Source of the DNA: Bacillus albus
GTDB lineage: Bacteria > Bacillota > Bacilli > Bacillales > Bacillaceae_G
Assembly: GCF_001884185.1 (NCBI RefSeq)
Contig: NZ_MAOE01000068.1
Coordinates: 27,910 to 91,909, forward strand
Direction of reading: 5' to 3'
Length of the DNA stretch: 64,000 nt
Shown here: positions 43,561 through 52,788 of the stretch, in pieces
Numbering within the stretch: position 1 is the first letter of the stretch
Layout: every line of letters begins with the position of its first letter
Notes under the pieces: generated by a model
What the model was told of the DNA's origin: nothing
The model's input: the letters and a program-made list of their open reading frames with translations, nothing else
The model's database searches: none
Position numbers and translations under genes: made by a program

Positions 43561-44791
43561 GTTCATTAAAGTGAAATGTTTTTTGTTTTGTCTTATCATA
43601 TTTTAATAAGTTAAATGATAAACAAGCAGAGCACAATATAAGGATTGAAGCGAGAATATAAATCGTACGAACACCGAACAAATCGGTAATAATGCCAACA
43701 CTCAGCATAGAAAGACCAGAAGCTGTCGAGAGGAGAGCGCCATGAGCCGTATACATTTTTGATAATAAAGTAGGAGCGACGCTGGATTGTAAAACGGTCG
43801 TTTGAGAGATATCTCTAATTTGATAACATGGACCCATTAGAACACATAGGAATAGCGCAATAAACCCACTACTCGTCATACCATATAAAAATGTAAGAAT
43901 ACTAAACAGAAGAGAGCCTATCGCCATAGAACGTATTAAATTATTTTGAATGTATGTACTCATTTTCCACGCTAAAATTCCTCCAATTAATGTTCCGACA
44001 TAATAACTTGTATTAATATATCCCCACCATTCTTCTCCTTTATGAAGGACAGTCGTTACATAAGCCATCGTAATAGCACCAATCCAAATCGTCCCTGCAA
44101 AAGTTTCCATTAAGTCCATACATGTGACGGTACGGAGAGATGGATTTTGAAATAAGAGTTTCCAACCTTCCAATAAAGCAGCACCTTTTGAAGAAGAAGG
44201 CTCTATTACTCGTTCATTATGTATGGAACGCAATGAAACGTGTAGTGCAATACATCCAAAAATCATCAAAATGTTATTCATCATGAGTGTAGAGGTAGCG
44301 CCGATAAGGAGAACAATAACACTTGTAAATGAATAAGCAGCGGCTTGCGCAATTTGTGTGGAAAAGGAAAAAACACTATTTACTTTTACTAAATTTTCTT
44401 GTGGTGTAAGGCGCGGTAGAATACCGTAAAGTAATGGAGCGCTCCAGCCACTACATAATGAAATGAAAAAAATGAAAATGAATAGCGATACAATGTTTGT
44501 GGACAGGGATGGGAATAATATCATTAATAAAAATAAGAGAGCAGTTTTTGTCCATTGTAGTGTAAAAAGTAATGAATAAGATGAAAAACGATTCATGATA
44601 AGTGGTGCAGATGTATTTGCTATAAGATTAGTTATGACCTGGAGTAATGGAAACAGAGCAGTTAATGTAGCTGATTTTGTTGTGATATACATATGGGTTG
44701 TAATAATCATGATGTATACGATGTCAGCGAGAGTAATACATATTTTCGATCCTAAATAGTAAGTTAATGAACGATTTTGCAATAAGCACAC
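43550..44791 (-). CDS. MFS transporter
   Basis: A 413-residue polytopic protein with about 12 helices of the major facilitator superfamily (QNRSLTYYLGSKICITLADI at the N-terminus, IGGILAWKMSTYIQNN in the middle). It starts at GTG 44791 or at the TTG three codons later, which has the better spacing from GGAAGG. It may export a drug or toxic product. It is monocistronic. Upstream (44792-45056) no gene was seen. Confidence 0.78.
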   Translation of the reverse strand: MCLLQNRSLTYYLGSKICITLADIVYIMIITTHMYITTKSATLTALFPLLQVITNLIANTSAPLIMNRFSSYSLLFTLQWTKTALLFLLMILFPSLSTNIVSLFIFIFFISLCSGWSAPLLYGILPRLTPQENLVKVNSVFSFSTQIAQAAAYSFTSVIVLLIGATSTLMMNNILMIFGCIALHVSLRSIHNERVIEPSSSKGAALLEGWKLLFQNPSLRTVTCMDLMETFAGTIWIGAITMAYVTTVLHKGEEWWGYINTSYYVGTLIGGILAWKMSTYIQNNLIRSMAIGSLLFSILTFLYGMTSSGFIALFLCVLMGPCYQIRDISQTTVLQSSVAPTLLSKMYTAHGALLSTASGLSMLSVGIITDLFGVRTIYILASILILCSACLSFNLLKYDKTKQKTFHFNEQNK

Positions 44792-45056
44792 CGCCTTCCT
44801 AAAAATAATATTTCAGTATTTAAAATAATTATAATTTGAAAATTAAATTTTCGGAAGAATTTCATTTTTTGTCACTTATTGAAAGGGATTTTCATGTATA
44901 ATGAAGAATATATTAATATAGTATTTTAATAATACTCATTATAACAGTGAATATGTACAATAGCTCGTAGTAAGCGCCCACGTATTAGAAAGGGCGGATA
45001 AACCATTCTTTTCTTCATATACATATAGAAAATGAGAAAGAAAGTGAGGGTTGCAT

Positions 45057-45485
45057 ATGGCTGCTTGGGTAATATGGTTTATAATAGCTGGTATTTTATT
45101 TATTGCAGAAATGTTGTCGATTACATTTTATATGCTTTGGCTTGGAATTGGGGCTGTTGTCGGAGGTCTAATAGCTTTGTTTGCTCCCGAAGCACTACTG
45201 TTACAAGTTATTGTCGGTGCGATTGTAAGTTTAACATTGACTTTCTTTACGAAAAGAATTTCAAAAAACTTTCGAGAAGCAAAAGGTTTTACAGATACAG
45301 TAGATATGCTAGTCGGTAAAAAAGGGACTGTTATGCAAGCGATTACAAACAAGGCGAATGGTATTGTGAAGGTGGATGGAGATACTTGGACAGCTACCGC
45401 AGATGATCCAATTGATGCTGGAGAAAAAGTTATTGTTATAAAGAGGCATAGTACTATATTACAAGTAAAAAAGGAGAGTGAATAA
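45057..45485 (+). CDS. NfeD-family membrane protein
   Basis: A 142-residue protein with two to three N-terminal membrane helices and a C-terminal OB-fold NfeD domain (LVGKKGTVMQAITNKANGIVKVDGDTW). NfeD proteins partner with SPFH/flotillin-type membrane-organising proteins, and the next gene, two bases away, is such a protein. GTGAGGGT precedes ATG 45057; a TTG two codons upstream is also in frame. Confidence 0.88.
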   Translation: MAAWVIWFIIAGILFIAEMLSITFYMLWLGIGAVVGGLIALFAPEALLLQVIVGAIVSLTLTFFTKRISKNFREAKGFTDTVDMLVGKKGTVMQAITNKANGIVKVDGDTWTATADDPIDAGEKVIVIKRHSTILQVKKESE

Positions 45486-45487
45486 AT

Positions 45488-46459
45488 ATGGTAGTAGGAT
45501 TAACATTAACCATTATTTTCGCACTAATTGTTGTTACATTTATCGCGTTAACAATTAAAATTATTCCACAGCAAAAAGTTGGAGTCGTTGAAAGATTTGG
45601 TAAGTTTCAACGTGTTATGCAGCCAGGATTAAATTTATTAATCCCGATTGTAGATCGAGTTCGTGTATATCATGACTTACGTATTCAACAAACGAATGTA
45701 CCACCGCAAAAGGTAATTACGAAAGATAATGTACAAGTAGAGATTGATACAATTATTTTCTATCAAATTGTGGAACCGGAACTTGCGACATATGGTATTT
45801 CGAATTATGAATATGGTGTTCGTAACATTACTTCTGCAACGATGCGTCAAATCATTGGTAAGATGGAACTGGATGAAACGTTATCAGGTCGTGAAAAAAT
45901 TTCAACAGAAATTCGCTTAGCACTTGATGAAGCAACAGAAAAATGGGGCGTTCGTATTGAACGTGTTGAAGTTGTTGATATTAATCCGCCGAAAGATGTG
46001 CAAGCATCAATGGAAAAACAAATGAAAGCAGAGCGTAATAAACGTGCAATCATATTAGAAGCGGAAGCCGCAAAACAAGATAAAGTCCTTCGTGCTGAAG
46101 GTGAAAAGCAAAGTAAAATCCTAATGGCTGAAGGGGATAAAGAAGCACGTATTCGAGAAGCGGAAGGTATTAAAGAAGCAAAAGAATTAGAAGCGCAAGG
46201 GGAAGCGAGAGCGATTGAGGAAATTGCAAAAGCAGAACAAAATCGAATTGAATTACTTCGTGCAGCGAATTTAGATGAGCGTGTACTTGCTTATAAATCA
46301 TTTGAATCATTGATTGAGGTTGCGAAAGGGCCAGCAAATAAAGTCTTTATTCCATCTAATGCAATTGAAACACTTGGTACTCTCGGGGCAATTGGAGAAA
46401 TTTTTAAAGAAAAACAGGCGAAGAGATTGCCTTCGTCAGATACACCAAACGAACAATAA
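45488..46459 (+). CDS. SPFH/stomatin-family membrane protein
   Basis: A 323-residue protein with an N-terminal membrane helix (residues 4-24), an SPFH domain (QQKVGVVERFGKFQRVMQPGLN to VEVVDINPPKDVQ) and a coiled-coil tail rich in Ala, Glu and Lys (EAEAAKQDKVLRAEGEKQSK). It is closer to the stomatin/QmcA type than to FloT. It forms oligomeric rings in the membrane, together with the upstream NfeD. A terminator follows. Confidence 0.9.
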   Translation: MVVGLTLTIIFALIVVTFIALTIKIIPQQKVGVVERFGKFQRVMQPGLNLLIPIVDRVRVYHDLRIQQTNVPPQKVITKDNVQVEIDTIIFYQIVEPELATYGISNYEYGVRNITSATMRQIIGKMELDETLSGREKISTEIRLALDEATEKWGVRIERVEVVDINPPKDVQASMEKQMKAERNKRAIILEAEAAKQDKVLRAEGEKQSKILMAEGDKEARIREAEGIKEAKELEAQGEARAIEEIAKAEQNRIELLRAANLDERVLAYKSFESLIEVAKGPANKVFIPSNAIETLGTLGAIGEIFKEKQAKRLPSSDTPNEQ

Positions 46460-46466
46460 GAGTGGA

Positions 46467-46500
46467 AAGAGAAATGGTAAGCCGTTTCTCTTTTTATTTT
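46467..46500 (+). terminator. Terminator after the NfeD/SPFH operon
   Basis: AAAGAGAA and TTTCTCTTT stem, T-rich tail. A second hairpin, ATAGTAGC/GCTACTAT, follows at about 46517-46537. Confidence 0.7.
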
Positions 46501-46699
46501 TGAGCTGAATAAAAAATAGTAGCATCTTTGCTACTATGGATAGGACTTTTTTTGTATGGCCCGTTTAAAAGAATAATAAGTTTAGACTGCTTGGAAATGT
46601 TAAGTTGAACAACTGTTATAGAAAGCTATTTTGTTTCGGAAGATTAAGAATATGGTATAATGAGATTTTATGGATATTGAACAGGGGAGTGGAGAATAC

Positions 46700-47290
46700 A
46701 TGCAAATACTATTAATACGTCACGGAGAATCAGAAGCTGATATCTTAAACGTACATGAAGGACGAGCAGACTTTGAATTAACAGAAAAAGGAAGAAGGCA
46801 AGTACAAAGGCTTGTACAGAAAGTGAAAGCAGATTTTCCGCCAGATTTCATTTGGGCAAGTACATTAAAACGTGCTCGTGAAACGGGTGAAACATTAGCA
46901 GAAGGAATTGGGTGTCCAATTCAATTAGAAGAGGAATTAATGGAGTTCAATAATGGAGTACAAGCAGGTCTTTCATTTGAAGAAGCAAAGAAATATCCAG
47001 AGCCAAAGTTTCTGCATGATCGTTATGAAAACGGGGAATCGTTTATTGAATTTAGAATGAGAATAGAAGGAATCTTTTCTAAAATCGTGACAGAGAATAC
47101 ATATGAACGAATTGCTATTGTTGCACATGGCGGTGTAATAAATAGCCTATTACGTGCGTTTTTCAAAATGCCCATTTCAATGGATTATTATTTTAAAATG
47201 GGAGATACGGGAATCAGCTTACTTGAAATGGATGGCGAACAAAAAACGGTACATTTTATTAATGATACGAATCATTTAGACGGGATGTAA
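46700..47290 (+). CDS. Histidine phosphatase family protein
   Basis: A 196-residue enzyme with LLIRHGESEAD (catalytic His8), WASTLKRARETGETLAE and the second histidine in AIVAHGGVINSLL. ATG 46700 follows GGGGAGTGGAG. The HAD gene follows six bases later and is probably cotranscribed. Substrate unknown. Confidence 0.86.
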   Translation: MQILLIRHGESEADILNVHEGRADFELTEKGRRQVQRLVQKVKADFPPDFIWASTLKRARETGETLAEGIGCPIQLEEELMEFNNGVQAGLSFEEAKKYPEPKFLHDRYENGESFIEFRMRIEGIFSKIVTENTYERIAIVAHGGVINSLLRAFFKMPISMDYYFKMGDTGISLLEMDGEQKTVHFINDTNHLDGM

Positions 47291-47296
47291 AGATCA

Positions 47297-48073
47297 ATGT
47301 ATAAAGTAGTGTTCTTTGATGTTGATGGTACTCTTTTAAGTGAGATTGACAGAAGTATGCACGAAAGTACAAAAGAAGCGATACAAAGATTAATAGAAAA
47401 AGGGATTCACGTAGTTGTTACAACAGGGAGACCATATAGCTTATGCGCGCAATTTAAAGAGATGGGCATACATACAATTATTTCAGCAAATGGTGCGCAT
47501 ATTAAGTGTGGAGAAACTGTTATACATAAATCGGTACTTTCAAGTGAAATCGTTCATGATATCTCAGAGTTTGCAGAATTACATGGTCACAGTATTTCTT
47601 ATTTTACTGAAGGTTTTGCAATGAACGGAATAGCTTCAAATAATGAGCGTGTAATACAAGCGCTTAGCGAGACGTTACATTTAAAGGAGTACCCTGAAAA
47701 AAGCAAGGATTTGTCTAAAGAGATTTATTGTTTATGTCTGTATGCGGATGAAATGGAATCTCAAAAATTTATTGAAAAGTATCCAATGCTTACATTCGAA
47801 CGTTTTCATGGTTATGTCATAAATGTATTGGAAGATAGTAAAGTATCGAAGCTAACTGCAATTCAAAAAGTATTGGAGCATTTAAATATTTGTAAGTCAG
47901 AAGCGATTGCTTTTGGTGACGGTGGAAATGATATTGAGATGTTGCAGTATGTAGGATTAGGTATTGCGATGGGGAATAGCGGAGAAGAGTTAAAAACAAG
48001 AGCTGATTTCGTTACAAAGAAGGCGAGTGAAGGTGGTATTTTGTGTGCCTTAGAGAAATTTCATGTTGTCTAA
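47297..48073 (+). CDS. Cof-type HAD hydrolase
   Basis: A 258-residue HAD phosphatase of the Cof (IIB) subfamily: motif I FFDVDGTLLS, motif II VVTTGRPYSL, motif III with Lys in SKVSKLTAIQKVL, motif IV FGDGGNDIEMLQYVGLGIAMGN. Likely a sugar- or nucleotide-phosphate phosphatase. It converges on the DinB-like gene with a terminator between. Confidence 0.87.
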   Translation: MYKVVFFDVDGTLLSEIDRSMHESTKEAIQRLIEKGIHVVVTTGRPYSLCAQFKEMGIHTIISANGAHIKCGETVIHKSVLSSEIVHDISEFAELHGHSISYFTEGFAMNGIASNNERVIQALSETLHLKEYPEKSKDLSKEIYCLCLYADEMESQKFIEKYPMLTFERFHGYVINVLEDSKVSKLTAIQKVLEHLNICKSEAIAFGDGGNDIEMLQYVGLGIAMGNSGEELKTRADFVTKKASEGGILCALEKFHVV

Positions 48074-48102
48074 CATACCTTTATTGAAATAAAGGTATGT
48101 TA
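48071..48102. terminator. Hairpin between convergent genes
   Basis: TAACATACCTTTATT pairs with AATAAAGGTATGTTA, a 15-bp perfect stem with only a short loop and a poor T-run. Confidence 0.6.
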
Positions 48103-48542
48103 GGATCTTTCATATGCTCACATAGTAAAATATGAATTTGCGCACGATGATGGTAAAAGTGTGCAACAATTTCAAGCAACCATTCAAAGCGTGAATAAGA
48201 AATACCCCAATAAGCAGTCTTCATTTCCGCTAATTGTTCATTGGAATAGGATAAAAAAGTTTTAGAAAGTAAATCGTAGCCCTGTATCATCGTTTGTTGC
48301 ATTTGCGTAATAGTTTCGAGTGTTTGTTCTTTATAGAAAGTATGTAGTTGTTTTTCTGTAATGCCATTTAAAATGAGTAGATCTGCATGGCAAATAAGAG
48401 AAAGATGGGTACACATTTCAAATACAGATCGCTTTGCGTGAATGGGCTGTATTTTTAATTCGGTTTCACTATATTGGTTAAGCATTTGAATAGAAGTATC
48501 AACAGCAACTTTAAGTTGGTACAAGGCAGATCGAACAAACAT
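48081..48542 (-). CDS. DinB-family protein
   Basis: A 153-residue four-helix DinB-like protein (MCTHLSLICHADLLILNG, IVAHFYHHRAQIHILLCEH); the histidines fit a metal-binding triad. GATGAGGAGA precedes ATG 48542; an in-frame ATG five codons upstream is less likely. Possible thiol transferase or hydrolase; substrate unknown. Confidence 0.8.
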   Translation of the reverse strand: MFVRSALYQLKVAVDTSIQMLNQYSETELKIQPIHAKRSVFEMCTHLSLICHADLLILNGITEKQLHTFYKEQTLETITQMQQTMIQGYDLLSKTFLSYSNEQLAEMKTAYWGISYSRFEWLLEIVAHFYHHRAQIHILLCEHMKDPNIPLFQ

Positions 48543-48713
48543 TGTAATTCTCCTCATCTCCGTTTATAATAGTTTCTTGAGGGTATTATATCATACTCAA
48601 AATTCCGAAAATTCTAGTAGTTTGACTAGCATATTGAAAAGTATTATATTGTAAAAGGTCATATGAAACGTGAAATAGAATGGAATGCAATTATTGAGTT
48701 AGGAGTTAGACCA

Positions 48714-49889
48714 ATGAGTTTGAAATATGGAAGAGATACAATTGTTGAAGTGGACTTAAATGCAGTAAAACATAATGTAAAAGAATTTAAAAAACGTGTG
48801 AATGATGAAAATATTGCAATGATGGCTGCTGTAAAAGCAAATGGGTATGGCCACGGGGCAGTTGAAGTTGCGAAAGCTGCTATTGAAGCGGGAATAAACC
48901 AGCTTGCAGTTGCATTTGTAGATGAAGCGATAGAGTTAAGAGAAGCAGGAATTAACGTGCCGATTTTAATTTTAGGGTATACATCAGTAGCAGCTGCGGA
49001 AGAGGCAATTCAATATGACGTTATGATGACTGTTTATAGAAGTGAAGATTTAAAAGGGATAAATGAAATCGCAAACCGTCTTCAAAAGAAAGCGCAAATT
49101 CAGGTGAAAATTGATACAGGAATGAGTCGTATCGGTTTACAAGAAGAAGAGGTTATACCATTTTTAGAAGAATTAAACCGTATGGAGTATGTAGAGGTAG
49201 TAGGAATGTTTACACATTACTCTACGGCAGATGAAATCGATAAATCATATACGAATATGCAAACAAGTTTATTTGAAAAAGCTGTTAATACAGCAAAAGA
49301 ATTAGGAATTCATATCCCATATATTCATAGTTCAAATAGTGCAGGTTCGATGGAACTAAGCAATACATTTCAAAATATGGTTCGTGTAGGTATTGGAATA
49401 TATGGAATGTATCCTTCAAAAGAGGTAGATCATGCGGTTGTTTCTTTACAGCCTGCGTTGTCTTTAAAATCAAAAATAGCTCATATTAAACATGCGAAGA
49501 AGAATCGCGGTGTAAGCTATGGGAATACGTATGTAACGACTGGTGAAGAATGGATTGCAACTGTACCAATTGGTTATGCTGATGGTTATAATCGTCAGTT
49601 ATCTAATAAAGGGCATGCATTAATAAATGGAGTCCGAGTACCTGTTATTGGCCGTGTTTGTATGGATCAGCTCATGTTAGACGTTTCAAAAGCAATGCCA
49701 GTACAAGTAGGAGACGAAGTAGTATTCTACGGTAAGCAAGGTGAAGAAGAAATTGCGGTAGAAGAAGTAGCTGATATGTTAGGTACAATTAACTATGAAG
49801 TTACATGTATGTTAGACAGAAGAATACCGCGAGTGTATAAAGAAAATAATGAAACGGCTGCTGTCATAAATATACTAAGAAAAAACTGA
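48714..49889 (+). CDS. alr: Alanine racemase (Alr2/Dal2 type)
   Basis: A 391-residue PLP enzyme converting L- to D-alanine for peptidoglycan. Lys41 in AAVKANGYGHG binds PLP and RRGVSYG-like NRGVSYGNTYV supplies the catalytic Tyr. Length and start MSLKYGRDTIVEVDL match the second alanine racemase of the B. cereus group. TAGGAG precedes ATG 48714; an in-frame ATG 17 codons upstream lacks one. A terminator follows. Confidence 0.92.
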   Translation: MSLKYGRDTIVEVDLNAVKHNVKEFKKRVNDENIAMMAAVKANGYGHGAVEVAKAAIEAGINQLAVAFVDEAIELREAGINVPILILGYTSVAAAEEAIQYDVMMTVYRSEDLKGINEIANRLQKKAQIQVKIDTGMSRIGLQEEEVIPFLEELNRMEYVEVVGMFTHYSTADEIDKSYTNMQTSLFEKAVNTAKELGIHIPYIHSSNSAGSMELSNTFQNMVRVGIGIYGMYPSKEVDHAVVSLQPALSLKSKIAHIKHAKKNRGVSYGNTYVTTGEEWIATVPIGYADGYNRQLSNKGHALINGVRVPVIGRVCMDQLMLDVSKAMPVQVGDEVVFYGKQGEEEIAVEEVADMLGTINYEVTCMLDRRIPRVYKENNETAAVINILRKN

Positions 49890-49911
49890 ATCGTTATGAT
49901 TCAGTTTTTTT
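49880..49911 (+). terminator. Terminator after alr
   Basis: AAAACTGAATC pairs with GATTCAGTTTT, followed by a T-run. Confidence 0.78.
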
Positions 49912-50623
49912 ATTTTTGACAAATGAAAAATGCTCTATTTGTACCGTGTATTTGAATGTTTTTAAAACCTTCAGATTCCAACGAAGATATTATTTCTTCA
50001 TTGGAATAACAAGCTTCTTCAAAAGTAAAGTCACTTCTTGTCCAATTATTATTATTGTCATGCTGAAATAGTATAAAGTTCATTTCTGCTTTTTTATTTT
50101 CTTTATCATATGTAGAATCAATTGTACAAACATATTCTTTCGCTGAAATATGAAACGAAGCAATCCAATTTTCAAGAAACCCTTTCTCCATATTCATATC
50201 AAATACGAATGTACCTTCGCTATGTAATACGGAGTAAACATTACGAAAAACATTTTTTAATTCTTCTAATTTTAAAATATGGTTTAAGCTATCGCCAGTA
50301 GAGATAACATAGTGAAATTGCTCATTTATATTGAAATAACGAGCATCATCGACGATAAAGGTTGCGTCTGGCGCGTTTTGACGTGCGTATTCAATCATTT
50401 GGGTAGAACCATCTATACCAGTTACTACAAAAGTATTATCAATTAATTTCTTAGTAAGGTGACCAGTCCCGCAGCAAAGATCTAAAATATGAGAATGTGG
50501 TGGTGCATATTGTAAAACGAGTTTTTCCAAAAGAAGATAGGACTGTTCAGCAAAATGTCCCCAATGTTTATTATAGATGTCTGCAAAAATATCATAATCA
50601 GAATAAATTTTTTTTTTACACAT
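49910..50623 (-). CDS. Class I SAM-dependent methyltransferase
   Basis: A 237-residue methyltransferase with the SAM-binding motif ILDLCCGTGHLTKKLI (residues 44-59), VTGIDGSTQMIEYARQNA and FHYVISTGDSLNHI. GAGGTGAATACAT precedes the ATG, which overlaps the stop of the upstream GNAT gene by 8 bases, so the two are translationally coupled. Acceptor unknown. Confidence 0.86.
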   Translation of the reverse strand: MCKKKIYSDYDIFADIYNKHWGHFAEQSYLLLEKLVLQYAPPHSHILDLCCGTGHLTKKLIDNTFVVTGIDGSTQMIEYARQNAPDATFIVDDARYFNINEQFHYVISTGDSLNHILKLEELKNVFRNVYSVLHSEGTFVFDMNMEKGFLENWIASFHISAKEYVCTIDSTYDKENKKAEMNFILFQHDNNNNWTRSDFTFEEACYSNEEIISSLESEGFKNIQIHGTNRAFFICQK

Positions 50624-51503
50624 ATGTATTCACCTCAAGATTCATTATATTATAATAGTCATGCTTTGTTTTCATTTCAAAACCACATTGTGTATATAGT
50701 TTTAAAGCATTTTTATTTTTCGTTTCGACGTCTAATTCAATTGTTGAAATTCCTTCTGTAATAAGGGTATGTACCATATAACTAAGAATATCTTTTCCGT
50801 ACCCTTTACCTTGATATGAAGGGTGAACGGCGAATCCTGATAGTATAGTAGATTGCTCTTGCTTAAAAACTGTAATCGTTCCTATCACTTTTTCGTCGAT
50901 AAGAGCACTATATACTTGATGAGAAGGTGAATGCATCATTTTTTGTAACCATATAGAGGTATTTTCTACTGAATCTCCAAAGGCTTTACTGGAAAGTTCA
51001 ATAAGATCAAGAAGTGATTCTGAAGATGCAAGAGTGAGCTGTATAGTACTCTTTGTTGTTTTTTGTACTTCTTTTGCTTTGAACTCCATACTATATTCAC
51101 TATACAAATAAGGTAACTTCATATGCTTTGCAAATTCTTTCCCAGAAGCAGAATCCCCATTCATAATAAGAAGTACTTCATCTACCTCTCTTTTTCGTAT
51201 TTCTTTCATTGCAGTTTGTAAAAGAGTGGTGCCTATATGTTGTTTTCTATAGTCCGGATGAACAAACCCTATTAATTCTAGTTTTGTCGGTCTTTCAAAG
51301 TCATACATACTTAATGCACCAATTAATTGAGTATCGTCATAGAGTAAAATATCATGTATCTCTTCTTTATTACGAGCAGTTAAAAAGTTTACATGTAAAT
51401 CTGAAGAGTAATCAATTTGATCGTATTGTCCGCAAAAATGAGCTAAATCTTTCATTTGCTGAATTTCGTTCGCTGTTAAAGATTGTTTTTGTTCAATATT
51501 CAT
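50616..51503 (-). CDS. Tandem GNAT acetyltransferase
   Basis: A 295-residue protein with two GNAT domains (about residues 5-145 and 155-290). Acetyl-CoA loops: VHPDYRKQHIGTTLL in the first and VHPSYQGKGYGKDILSYM in the second, then LDVETKNKNALKLYTQCGFEM. GAGAGGG precedes ATG 51503. It lies between the aminoglycoside phosphotransferase-like and methyltransferase genes in one operon. Confidence 0.85.
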   Translation of the reverse strand: MNIEQKQSLTANEIQQMKDLAHFCGQYDQIDYSSDLHVNFLTARNKEEIHDILLYDDTQLIGALSMYDFERPTKLELIGFVHPDYRKQHIGTTLLQTAMKEIRKREVDEVLLIMNGDSASGKEFAKHMKLPYLYSEYSMEFKAKEVQKTTKSTIQLTLASSESLLDLIELSSKAFGDSVENTSIWLQKMMHSPSHQVYSALIDEKVIGTITVFKQEQSTILSGFAVHPSYQGKGYGKDILSYMVHTLITEGISTIELDVETKNKNALKLYTQCGFEMKTKHDYYNIMNLEVNTYV

Positions 51504-51526
51504 TTCATAATCCCTCTCATTCTTAT

Positions 51527-52405
51527 TTAAAAATAGGCTGGATGACTTAGCCACTTTTCTAACTCCACACTGCCCTGAACAGATAATAACCGGTGCAAAT
51601 ATCGATAGGGACGTCTACATTCTACAAGATGAGGAATGGGCATAACGGTTTCGTATCCTTGTTTAAAAGCGCGAGCTTCTTTTTCTGTAAGCACATATTC
51701 TAAGCCGATAAAATCAAACTCCCGGGGAGCAACTGCGTAAGCTTCTGTATCTACTAAACCTGTAATAGTTGTACCATCTGATAAAAACTGAGTAGGGTCC
51801 ATATCAATTAAAACGAGCGTTGATTCCTTTGGTGCTGGTAAGGAAGAAAGTTGTGATTCGAAAGTAGGAAATGCATTTTGTATGCTTTCATTATCGGAAT
51901 AAAACATATTTACAAGCTCTTTACTGACTTTTAATATGTGAGACTTAAATTCTTCTAGTGGAACTTGGAAAGTACATGATGGATTTCCTATATAACCGGC
52001 ATTACATTTATGTATTTCTGCAAGCCCTTTTCCGAGACTGATTAAAACAGAATCTGGTTGTCCGATAAAAGATTGAACTGTACTACCTGTTAACTTTTCG
52101 ACCACAACGAATTCACGGCCATTTAAAATATGTTTTTCTAATATTGTTGGGATGGGGAGATTCGTATATTCTTGCAGCAATGCATGTACAGCTTCTAAAT
52201 GATGGACGTTCCTCGGATCAATACCAAATAGATTTTTACATCCCCACCAAAAATCATTATTTGGTTCTTCATTCATTTTAGAAGAACGAACGATGACTTC
52301 TGCATCTTCAGTTCGGACGAGAAACACATCGCTTGCATGGTCATCATAACCTGGGTGTAAAGTTTGAACAGATAAAATAGGTGAAGTGAATAGTTGTTGT
52401 AGCAT
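51527..52405 (-). CDS. Aminoglycoside phosphotransferase-like kinase (APH family)
   Basis: A 292-residue protein with an APH fold: HPGYDDHASDVFLVRTEDAEVIVRSS at the N-terminus, LAEIHKCNAGYIGNPS, and a diverged catalytic region, VLIDMDPTQFLSDGTTITGLVDTEAYAVAPREFDF. The usual HGD catalytic motif is IDMDPTQF here and the metal-binding Asp is in LVDTE. Likely a small-molecule kinase, not proven drug resistance. First gene of an operon with the GNAT and methyltransferase genes. Confidence 0.75.
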   Translation of the reverse strand: MLQQLFTSPILSVQTLHPGYDDHASDVFLVRTEDAEVIVRSSKMNEEPNNDFWWGCKNLFGIDPRNVHHLEAVHALLQEYTNLPIPTILEKHILNGREFVVVEKLTGSTVQSFIGQPDSVLISLGKGLAEIHKCNAGYIGNPSCTFQVPLEEFKSHILKVSKELVNMFYSDNESIQNAFPTFESQLSSLPAPKESTLVLIDMDPTQFLSDGTTITGLVDTEAYAVAPREFDFIGLEYVLTEKEARAFKQGYETVMPIPHLVECRRPYRYLHRLLSVQGSVELEKWLSHPAYF

Positions 52406-52788
52406 GAAATTAATCCTTTTTCTGTAAATTCTATAAATTCATTATATAACAGAATATGTTCCAAGTGGATAATGATAGGAACAACATAGAACTTACATAC
52501 ATTATTGGTGAGAAATCAGTGTTTAAATTATATTTTTCTAGTTTTGTATGAATTATCAAAATAATGTTTTTGATGATAAATCTTTAAAAACACCCAAATG
52601 TAAATCTCTTATTTTTCAGTAAATGAAGGGTTAAGTGTTCTTTTATGAGAGTTACAATGTAGGTTATGAAAAATATTTCTCAATAATAAAATGAAGAGAA
52701 AAGTGTGAAGAAATAGAATAGATTCCTTTATAATAGTTTTAAATTAATTAATATAATTAATTATTAATAATATTAGATAGGAGAGAAT
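52406..52788. promoter_or_regulatory. Divergent promoter region
   Basis: A 383-base gap between the APH-like operon (minus) and the glycosyltransferase gene (plus). TATAAT stands at 52729-52734 (plus) and its complement ATTATA at 52441-52446 (minus). Both have only weak -35 sequences. Very AT-rich; no gene seen. Confidence 0.35.
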
